Below, piece by piece: positions 12,575-24,500 of a stretch of 64,000 bases of DNA. The stretch is taken from NCBI GenBank assembly GCA_015183035.1, contig JACZZP010000006.1, positions 1,426,001-1,490,000 of the forward strand. Reading direction: 5' to 3'. The DNA is from Meloidogyne chitwoodi (Eukaryota > Nematoda > Chromadorea > Rhabditida > Meloidogynidae). Both the position numbers and the translations under genes were made by a program. Below the pieces are notes generated by a model, which saw only the letters and a list, made by a program, of their open reading frames with translations, had not been told where the DNA came from and did not search any database. Each line of letters starts with the position of its first letter. Positions within the stretch are counted from its first letter, which is position 1.

Positions 12575-15500
12575 TTAAACGCAACCCAATTCATACCAAA
12601 TAGCTCCTTTATCATTTCTTCTTTCGCCTATTTCAGAAGAAGACTTTTCTTTTATTAATTTTTCATTTAAATTTTGTTTTTCTTTCTCTTCTTTTTCATT
12701 AATTTCAACAGAAGATTCTCCTCCATTTTTTAAACCAACATTTTCATAAATACTTGGAACACGTTCAGGACGTTCAATATTTAAATTTTCTGTTACTTTT
12801 TCTGGCAAGTCTTTATTAATTTTGGAAATATTAGTAGAAACAAAACAAGTTTTTTTTGGTTCAACAATTTTATGTACATTTTTTATAAGTTGAGGAGTAG
12901 TAGAAGAGATTGAATCAACTTAAAAAATATAATTGTTAATTCTATTATAGTAAAAAAGAATGTTGTATATCTTAGTATATAATTGAGGTGTTTGTCTTTT
13001 ATAGACAACTGATTGAGGGAAGTAAAAATGAGGTTTTTATAGAAGTTTTTGACAGTTGGGTACTATATAAACCGCTAATTTTTTCATTATTCTTTAGTGG
13101 TGGTGGTCGGCTGCGGTGATGGCTACGGCTACGCTGCGGTGGTTTTATGGCGGTCGGGAAGTCAGGGATTGTGGGTGGGCGACTTCTTCTATTATTTCTT
13201 TTTTTATTTTTATATCTTCGTTGGCGTTAGTTCATTGAGCTAACAATAAGCTTTTGTTGTTTTTATAGAATTTTATTTGTTTTTGTTAATAAATGTTTGG
13301 CCATTTATTTTGTTACATAAGTTCGTTTATTTTCGTTCTTGTTTTGTTCTTTGGAAATGTTTATTTTGTAACTTTATTTTGATCAGGTTATTTTAGTTTT
13401 TTGCGTTTATTTTTTTTCTAGCGTACATAGAAGGACGCCCGAAGGGCGACCAACTTCGCTAGTATTTATAAAATATTAAAGTATTTTTTATTAAAATTAA
13501 TTATTCCTTACTTTTCTTCAAACAATTATTATTCATAATATTAACACGTGATGAAAATTCAATTGGTGATGGTATATTATTTTTATTTTCTAATGTTTGT
13601 TGATATTTGACTGATGAATTTGGAGAATCTTTAACAGATTTTGGTGTGGATGAATCGCATGGAATTAAAATATTATTAATATCATTATTGCATTCAATAG
13701 GAGAACACGTCATTTTATGGTTTAAATTGTTATTGTTGTTAATTAAATTCTGTAAAATATATTATTTAAAAATATAAATTATAATTTTTAAATAATTTAT
13801 TACATTCGATTGACCAATTCCATTAACTCGAAAATTCCCATAAATTTTATTTGTCTGTGAATAATTAGATGAAGGAAGTAAATTATTTTTACAAATATTT
13901 TGTCCAGGATATGGAGGGGGTGGTGGTCTACTATTATTAATATTAATAAATTGTTGATTATTTAATTTATTTAATCTTTTAGGTAATAAACTTGTATTAT
14001 TATTATTATCTTTAGAAGAAGGAGAAATAATATGTGGTTGTTGTATTTGAATATTTTGGGTTGTTATTCGGTTAAAAGTTCTTTCATCTGTTAAATAAAC
14101 ATTATTTAAAAAAAAGTAAATATAAAATTAGTATTTTTAAACAGATAATATTTCTTTTGGGTAAAAAATATAATTAATTACCCTCTTCTGGGAAAACATC
14201 AGCTTGTAATACTTTACAGCAGGCCGGCAATTTTTGAATGTTAGAAGCACTCTGATTCATTGATTTTACAAATTCTTCTTGTTTTCGGCCATTAATAGAA
14301 GAATTACGCCAAACAGGTGTTGGATAGGATCTTGCCATTGGTGGAGTACTAGAAGGAGGATAACGCAAAGATCCACCAATTCTGTCATTTCTTGCACGTA
14401 AAAGCATAATTGGAGATTGAAAATTAGGTCCATTGTTTGTCAAATTGGAGAATTGTTCATTAATACGAGGACGATCAATACTATTCTGTTGTTGTTGATT
14501 TTGTTGATAAAAATTACTACTAATTGAGGAATAAAGACTGGAGGAACAGGCAGTTGTAGTAGAGGCAGCACGAGAATGAGGAAAGTTTTCTAATAATAAA
14601 TTTAAAATATTTTAGAGAATTAAAGAAAATATTAATTATTTGATAATGTGAAAAATGAAAAAAAAACCAAAACATAAAAAACAAGAAAAAACAAACAAAT
14701 ATATTTATATATTTTTAATTAAATAAATTTAATTCAGACATGTATTTTTGTGTTAATAATAATTATTATCACATTTTTACTTAAAATACAGTTGTAAAAA
14801 CGAAAAAAAATTATCAAAAAAGTGATGTGCCACTCGATATTTTAAAGTAAAATATTTTTAAAAATTTGATTTAAACATTTTCATAAGTGCTTCTAGTGCG
14901 CTCACGGCATTGCAAAAGCCGAGGTAGTGCTGAAGGCATTGAAGAGTTGAAAGTAGAGGAATTATTAGAAGGAATTGCGGGAGAAGAAGAAGAAAATAAT
15001 TCAATATTTTCTTCAACTACTTTATTATTAGGAGGAATAAATTTATTATTATTATTAATAATAGTAGAAGAAGATGGGAGATGAATGGCTATAGAAGAAG
15101 GACGAAAGAAATGATTATTATCATCATTATTAGTATTATTAGATTCTTCAGTTATTGTTAAGGAAGGCCTTGGTGTTAATATTGAACGACGTTGCTGTAC
15201 AGGAGTAGAACGACGAAGCAAAGAAGAACGTTGAAAAAATCGTTGAACAATTGATGAATTTTGTGTTGACTTTTTTGATGAATTATTTGAATCATAACTT
15301 TGTTGACTATTATTATCCAAAATTAATTGTGTTGGTTTTTTACAACGTAAAGGAAATTGATTATTTGTGCTGTGCTTGTGAGGGGGAATAGGAGGTACTC
15401 CTCCAATAATATTATTATTAGTGCTTTTTTGTGTTATTATTCCAAAATTGTGTTTTTTGTTGTGACAAGAAGAAAGCTTACGAGCTAGTAGAGGTGAATT

Positions 15501-18500
15501 TGCAGGAGAGTTACTAGTACAATGTCCTCCATTTTGATGAGATTGTTGTTTTTGTTGGTTATGATAATTTTGTATTTCTTTTGAGTCATCAATTTGTGAA
15601 TTATTAAATACTTAAAAAAGAAAAAATTATTTAGAATATTAAAATTAATTTAAATAAACAATATTCTGTTCTATTTCCATTTGTAAATCCATTTGAAAGT
15701 TCATTTATTGTTGTTGGGACAGGACATGGTGGAGGTGGAGGAGGACTTCCAACTAAAGGTGTTCTATGACCACCTACATTTAAAATCTCATTTTCTGTTG
15801 AATAAATTGAACTTTCTTCAGATTTGTCAGATGCAGAGTTACCATCCTTTCCTATTCTTCCTTTACGACTAGGACTCTAAAAATTATTAAAAATATTAAT
15901 AATTATTTATTATCTTTAATATTTATTCAGCTAGTAATAATAATCTAAAAAATTTAATTCAACAAATAGATAAAATTTTAATAATTTAAACTTTTTGTTT
16001 ACCTTAGAAATTAATGCCTTTGCTGCTCTTTTCATAAAAGTTGGACGGTCAATTTTACGAGAATCCATAGCTTTATATTGTTCCATTATTTTTTCTTCCA
16101 ATTTTTCTTTATGTCTTCTAAGATGTTGAAGTTTTTCTTGTAATTCTTTTTGTTCACTATAAAAAGCATCTGAACGATTATGAAGTTGTTGATTTTGAAC
16201 AAGAAGTAATTCTATTTGACGAATTAATGTTCTATTTTCATCTCCAGTATATTGTCTTAACATCTAAAAAATAGAGAAATAAATATTTAATAATATTTAT
16301 TTATTTATTTATTTAATTATACCTCTACTTGTCTCTTTAAATTTGCTAATTCTAAATCCTTTTCAGTCAAAGCATTATTTAATTGTTGAATAATTACATT
16401 TAAATTACAAATTGTTGATTTTTGTGCACATTCAGCCATTCTTAAACGACGTAATTCATCAAGACAATTATCATTTCGATGTAAATTTGAATTTTGATCT
16501 TTTCTTTAAAAAAATAAATTAAATAATTACTATTTTATAACAACTTCATTTCATTAAATTCTTTATTAATACAATCCAATTCCATTTCCAATTCAGAAAT
16601 TCTTCTAGTTTGTCGATTTCTTTCTGTTTTTTCTTTATCTAATTCCAATTCAAGGTTGGCACGTTCTCGTAAAAAATCGGCTTTAAGTGTTTGCTCATTT
16701 AATGACTTAAATATATAAAAATATTTTCTAAGAGAGAAAAATAATATTTTTTTTAATAAATTTTATCAAAAATTAGAGATTAAAATTTAATTTTAAATAT
16801 TTAATAATATACATCTATTAACAACCTTTTCTCCTTTTAATTTCTTTTGTAAAGATATAATACGATCATAATCACTGCTAAGCATTTGATGTAAATTTTG
16901 TAAACGATCGTGGTCTGAAGCTAAGGCACTAAAAAAGAATTTTAAGAAAAAATTGTAAAAAAAATTAAATTGCCTGTGTATTAATTCAAGAGATTCTAAT
17001 CTTTTTAAATATTCTGTATTTGATTTTATTGCTGTTTCAGCTTGTAATTTTACAGCAGCTAATTCTTGTTTTTGTTGTTCTTCTTGTTTATCTTTATTTT
17101 TAATAGCAATTTGTAAATTTGCTAATTCTGCTGTTTGACGTGAAGTAATGAACTATAAAAATATTTTAAAATAAAAAAATCCAAAATTAGTATTTTTTAA
17201 CATTAAATATAAAATTTAAATATTTATAAAAACCGATTTCTGTTGTAATTCTTCAATTTCACGTTTAGCTGCCAGAAGCTCTGCTGCACGAGTACTTTCG
17301 TCTGACTGAGTTTTTTGAAGACGTTCTTGAAGTAAAATTACCTTAAATAATATTTTAATATTTATTAATAAATATAGGTATTTATTTACTTGTTCTTTAA
17401 TATTTCTATTTTCTACAAATAATTTGTCATCACTTGCATTTAATTCATGACCTGTACGTCGTAGACTTTGAATATCACGTTTAAGATCATCTAATTCTCT
17501 TATTTGTTTTTGTTGTTGAATTCTTAAAAAATCAGCTTCACGTCTAGCTGAACTTAAAGCTTTCATTAAAATATCATCAATAATAGCAATTAATTTAATA
17601 TCATCATCTAAACAATTTGTTTCTATACAACAATTATCAGAAGAATTAATTGCCATTAAACAAACTAAAAGTAAATTTTAATATTTTTTATTATTTTCAA
17701 ATAAAACCTGATCGTAAACGTGCCAATAAATCTCTAAGTCTTTCCCTTTCAATATTTAATTCTTCTCTATAACGTTGACTTTTTTTAATTTCTGTATTTA
17801 ATTGTTGTTTTTCTTTTGCAAATTCTTCTATAGATAATTCTTTTTTTACTTCATTTTCAGCTAAATCTTTTTGTAAATCAATTAATTTTCTTGTTAAATT
17901 TTCATAATTTTGTTCAGCTATTATTAATGCTTGTTCTTTAGCTTCAAGTAATTCTAATTTAACTTTAAATGATGATTTTTCTGCTTCAAAAGATTTTTTT
18001 TTGTTTTTCCCATTGCCCTATATCTAATTGATGTTTTTCTTTAAGTAAATCTAACTCAGCACGAATATCACGTTGTTGAATACACATTTTTTGTAATTGA
18101 CCTTCTACTTCAAACTAAAATAAATAAATAAATATGTATATAAATTTATAATCAACAAACTTTTTCAGTTTTAATTAATTCAAATTGTTCTTTTTCAACA
18201 ATTAAATGTCTTTCTAATTCTTGACTCTACAAAATAATTAAATATTTTAATTTTAAAACAAAAAAAAATAAAACTTTTTGTTCAACTTTCTCCAACTTTT
18301 CCATTATTGCTTGATGTATTTTTAATGAAACATTTGTTCTCTTAAATTCAGCTAATTGACATTCTAATTGTTCTTTCTCTTTTTGAAAACGTTCAGAATT
18401 CTCTTCAGATTTTTTATTTGTCAAATCCATTTTGATAAATAAATTCTTAATATTTTCTTCTTTCTCTTTTAGAATTTTTTCTTTTTCTGTTAATTCTTTT

Positions 18501-21500
18501 TTAATTTCAAATAATTCAGCTGGATTAACACTAAAAATATTTAAAAAATAAATAAAAATATTTTAATAAATAAATTAATAGTAAAATAATAATTTTTATT
18601 TTTATTAAAGAGAAAAATAACTTTAAAAAAATGCTGACTCATTAATATAAAAAAAATAAAATTTAAAAAATGATCGTTTGTCTTAGTTTTGAATAATAAT
18701 TATATATTGGATTTTTTCTGAATTAAAGAAAATTTTCATAAAAATTGCCAACAAAGCAACTTTAAAAATGTGCGATAAAATTAATGTTTTTTTAATAAAA
18801 GAAAGGAATAAAAAAGAAAATATGATAATATTTAAAGAGAAAAATGAAAATATATTTTTGAAGAACAAATAAAAGAAAATTGCCCCGTTTGTTCACAAGG
18901 TTGTGAATCTTAGAAATAAATAATTTGTGTTATTATTTGCATTAAACTGTTATTAAATATAAAATTTAAAAAAATATAAAAAATTTAAATAATCCAAAAT
19001 ATTAATAATATTTTTTTTGAAAAACAAAATGAAATGACTAATAAAAATTAAAAGAAATAATTATTAAAAATTAAAAAAAAATAAAAAATAAGAAAAGTAA
19101 TTTTATTTATTTAAAAATAATTATTATTATTAATTTAATTATATTACCTTTTATTGTTTTTTTCTTTGTTTTCCAATTGTGCTTTAAGTTTTTTGTTGTC
19201 AAGTTGTAATTCCAAAATTTGTGATTGATTATAAGCTTCAAGTTGTGCCAATAATGAAGATTCATTTAAAAGAGAATTAGTTGATTCATTAAAATTATTA
19301 TTTAATTCAATATTATGAGAAGAATCAAATTCTGTTAAAGAACACATTTGTCTTTCTAATTCTGAACATTTTTGTCGATTGATGCGCAATTCACGTTCAA
19401 GACGGCCATTTTCTAAAAGTAATTCCTCTATACGTTCACAAGTCTAAATATTAAAATAATTGATTTTTAAAAATTAATTTTAATATAATTATTTTACCTT
19501 TGACATATCAAGTTGAAGAGATTTAACATTTGCTTGTGCTCCAATCAATTTTGTTTCAATCTATAGATAATTTTAATTAATTAAATATCTTTAGATAATT
19601 TGTTTTAAAACCTCTAAATTAGCAGAAATCTTTTTTTGATATTGTTCTAATTGTTCTTCCATTACTTGATTTGTTTCATGCATTATTTTATTATCCTCTT
19701 TTAGATGCTAAAATAATTATAAAAAAATAATTTAAAAATAAATTAATATATTATTTACTAAATTTAATAGTATTCAAATATTTTATTTATACAGATTAAC
19801 AACAATTTTAAGAAATATTTAAATTCATATGTACCAAAATTATATATTATAATTATATTTTAAAATTTAGTATTTTAATTTAAGAAGTCTATATATACTA
19901 CTATAAAAGCTATTAGTGCTTAAAATCAATTATATTCAAGCTTACTATTATTCGTCATTAAGTTTTTTCATGACAAGCCCGTCAACTGCTACAAAGTTTG
20001 TTTTAATTTTTTAATTCTTTTATTACCAAAAAATAATTGTTTTTTTTAGTTATCTATGATGTTCACTTTGTCTTCAGGATTCTTGCTTTTCTTTACTGCC
20101 TTAGTTTCTGGCTTACTGCTTCCGATGTTCTGTAGCAAAAAAAAGAAAAAGCTGCCTGACAAACGGTGTGTTGAAAAATTTTTTAATTTAATAATTCTTT
20201 TACGTTTAATTTTAGGGACAGAACTCCTCCTGAAACTGAGAAGGAAACTATGGCCATGACGACGATGAAAGTAAAATCTCCAACTCAGAAGCCACCTTCT
20301 TTACAATCAGCGAAAGGCAAGAAAGCGAAGGGCAAAAAGCGGCACAAAGGCAAAAAAGGTGACGCGGGGGATGACAATGAAGACGATGAACCAATAATTA
20401 CATCGGCTTTTGGCGTTGTAAGTTTTTGAGAGCTGTTTGATAAATTTTTGTAAAATTTGTTAGGAAGTACCCCCGACAACGGAGGTGGATAGCGGTATCG
20501 AAAGAACTCCAGCAGAGGCGAAAAATGCAGCACCAAAAAGTCCTCAGGCACCGCCGAAAGCTGTTAAGACAGCATACACATATGCTGGTAAAACAGCCGA
20601 AGAAAGGAAGTTACTAAAGCTAGCATCAAAGGCAGAAAATGGAACACCACCAAAAAGCAAAATGAAAAAAGTACCGGAAAAATCGGTAATAAAAGTGAGA
20701 AAGTTGTCAGACAAGGACAAAGCGACGTCAATTATCGACAAAAAAATGCCGAAAGTGCCGGATACGAAAGGAAGTGAGTTAATATTCTTATCATTTTTAA
20801 AGTAAAGTGCATGTTTAGCAACAAAAAGAAAAGAACAGCCCACTCCACCTCCAGCAAAGGACAAAGGTGCCAAGAAGGAGAAGATTGTACCACCCATAAA
20901 GGATGAAAATGAAGAACATACAGCAAAAGATTCGTCTCAAGTAGAGGGAGTTAGTGAAAAAAGAAGGGTCAAACAAGTCTCTGTCAGTGAAAATAAGCAG
21001 ACCAAAGGAGAATCTGAAAAAGTAAAGGATTCATCCGCAAAAGGTGAAAAAGTTGAGGAGGATGAAGACTATGGGGACGAAGATAGGGAGAAGGGAAGTC
21101 GCAAAAGTTCACGACAGAAGAAGGAAAAGGAAGAAGACAGTGCAAGTGAAGTGAAGAAAGGAGAAGATGAAGGCATCAAGAAGAGGGAAGAAGAAGCTGG
21201 AGGAAATGAAATTCAAGCGAAGAAAGCGGATGAGAGTGAAGATGATGGTGAGTCCTCTACTCCAATGAAGGAAGATGAAGAAGTAGATTGATGATATTGT
21301 GATTGATATATATAAATACATAAACATAAACTAATATTGCCATCATATTGTGTGTGTTAATATATAATTGTGTTAATATATAATTATACTTATATTCTCC
21401 CCTCTAATCATTTTATGTGATAATATACCTATTTTATAGTAGTACATATATATATATATTAAAAAATAAATATACTATTATTGTCTTTATTGTTAAAATA

Positions 21501-24500
21501 TTTGTTTTAATAAAATTATAAAAATAAATGTTTTAATATATTCTTAATTTAGGTTATAATATTAAATAAAATATTAAGTAACTTACATTAACACGATTTT
21601 TGTAAAAATCCAATTCATTAAGACGAGTTCTTAACATTTCATTTTCTGCTTCAAGTCTTTCTAAGCGGTTTAATTTGTGTTGCATACAATCCATCTTAAA
21701 ATTATTTAAAATTTTTTTAAATTAAATTTTATTTTAAACTTCATCTCTATAATCTTTTGCTGCACGTGCATCTTTCACTAATTCTAATCGTTCAGTCTGC
21801 AATCTGCCAATCTCTACACGTTGTTGTTGCAATTCATCTTGCATTTCTTGAAGAATTTCATCTTTTTCATCACTTTAAATTATTAAAATTAATTTTAAAA
21901 TTGTTTTACATTTCATTTCGTAATTTTCTTATTTCTCCTTTAGCTGCAGCTAATTCAACACTTAAATGCCTATCCAAAGCATTAGGTGAAGGACTTCTTG
22001 CACCAGAACATTTGGCATTATTGTTAGGAATTGAAATATCTCCATTACAAGAAGATGATGCTGTAGCCATTCCACTAGATGTAGAAGAGTTGTTACTCCC
22101 TTCATTTTCCTTTAAAATATTATATTCATTTTAAATTTTAATTATTTTAAAACTATGTCCGCAGCCATTTCAAATAGTTCGTTTGTATATTCGTTCCTTT
22201 CCCGAATAACTTTCTCTAAAAGGGCAACAACTCTTTGTTGGTTATTATTGTCTAGTTTATTCTCGTCGGTAGCTATATCGGCCTCTTCATCTGTAGAGGC
22301 TGGTTGTTGCTCTAAATCAGCTAACAATGATTCCAAATTAACTACCGGTGAATTTATATTATTATTATTAGAAGTAACCTGAAAATAAATTTTTAATAAA
22401 TTGTTTTATTTATTAAATTATAATTATAAAAATTATTACCCTTTGTATTTCTTCGACAAGTTCGTTTTGAATCTCTGGACGCATATGTTTAATTCTTTCA
22501 ATAAATCGTTCGCGTTGTGGTGATTGAACAGCTGCACCTAAAAGCAATGCCAATAATTTCTGCATTTCATGGCCAGAAATTTCTAAAATAAATTTTTATT
22601 CATTGAGAAAAATTTTACGTGGAATTTTTTTGTTTGTGTAAAAATTAAGAGAAAAAAGGGAGAAAGGATCGATCAAATATATTTCACTATAGGATGGCCA
22701 TATTTGCATTTTGACTGGTAATAAAATGTTAGTTAGTAGTAGAAATAGTAAATGTGAATAAAGCCAAAGAACAAAAAGTATATTTTTATTTTATAAAAAA
22801 TAATATTTTAGGAATAAATCAAAAAAAAAATAAACAGTTGGAAAGGCCAACAAAATAAATTAATTTATTTTTAAAAAATAAAAAAGTAAAAACTAATTAA
22901 ATTAATATATAATTATTAAAATATAATTATTTGCTTTTGTAATAAATTAGTTTGAACGAAATATATAATAATTTATAATTTTAAATATTATTTAAATATA
23001 AATAGTAAAGGGCAAAAATGAAAAAGTTAAGATTCTCTCTTATATCTCCCCATTCTATTAATAATCATTATTTGAATATTTTATAAAATTAAATATTTAC
23101 AATAATTTAATTTTTGTTTTGTAAATTAAATATTAAATATTATGAGTAAAGAAAAACAAACAAACAATAATTTAAAATATTTTCAAAAATTTAAAATATT
23201 TTTTGACAAAAATATTTATTAAAGAGAATACCTATTTTTATTTAGGTAAATAAATTTATAATATTTTTAAAATATGTAGAAATAAAAATAAAATAAAATA
23301 AAATAGATATATTTACAATCATTGATATTATTTTAAAAATATTCAATTTTAATTAATTATTTTTTAATTAAATCTGTTCCTAGAACAAATAAATTAAAGA
23401 AATAATAACTTTCTATATAATCATAAATAAAATAAATTTATAAATTTTATTAATTTAAAATAAAAATAATCGATGACAGAAATAAATTAAAATAATTTTA
23501 TATTTAATTCTAAAAAGTAAATATTAATTTTATAACGGGTAAAAATTAGTAAAAAAGAGGATGGAACGGGTAGATTAGCTAAATACATTTATAAATTTAT
23601 TGACTTTTGTTCTATTTAATTTAAATATTATTTGCTGGGAAAAGCATCCCGCTGTCGCCATCAGGGTCATTTAGTTTTACTTATTTTTTAGTCTTTTACT
23701 TATTTTATAAGGTTTTTAATAAATTAATAAACATTTTACTTATATAATATATTTACAAAATGTTTTTTTTATTAATTTTAAAATAATTTTTATTATCTAG
23801 GGAATTGGAACATTTATTTATATATTTATTGTATATTAAATGATTTGTTTTTTTTGTAAAGAATTTCAATGATTGTTTGTATAAATATATAATTCAAAAT
23901 TATATTATTTTTATAAATATATGGTCACATATTTATTTAAATAAAAAATAAATAATAATTTAATTTTAATAAAAAGTCTAAATAATATATCTTAAAAATA
24001 ATAAAATTAAATTACTCCTTAATTAGTAATTATAAAAATTTTTCATTATTTAATTTTTGTTTTCATCATTATTTAATTATCTGTTATTTATTAAACCAGT
24101 TTTTTGTTTTTGTTTTTTCTGAAATACTTTAAAAATATTTTTTATGCCTAAAAGCTTTTTTATTTAAATAATGTCGTAATTAAAAGTCATTTACCGTCAA
24201 ACTATTAAAAATAGTAAAAAAGGAGAATTTTTAACAATGAAAATAAGGAAAAAGAAAAAAATATAAAAAGCTTTTCCCAAAATATTTTCAAGCGTTACAA
24301 ACTTTGCGCATTTACAAAAAAAAAATAAACCGGAATAGGCAATGGAGATTTGGCAAAACTTTTTTTGCTTTTAATGGAAAAAATCAAATAAATTGTGGAA
24401 AAAAATTATTTTAATGTATGGGTGGGCTAATAAAAATGAAAATAAAATTTTTTATATTTTTAATTTTAAAAAAATATTTTTTTGTGGATAATTTTAATAA

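Noticed and set aside
14871..14905. Possible grdn-1 end at ...STYENV-stop
   Set aside because: A strong GTGAGC donor at 14905 keeps phase with exon 14182-14589, and the chain continues to a Daple-like GCV end; the stop belongs to the intron.
14887..15084. Plus-strand 65-codon frame
   Set aside because: Antisense of the low-complexity grdn-1 exon 14906-15610.
20285..20926. Several minus-strand frames over the nested gene
   Set aside because: Shadows of the lysine/glutamate-rich plus-strand gene; no splice-consistent chain.
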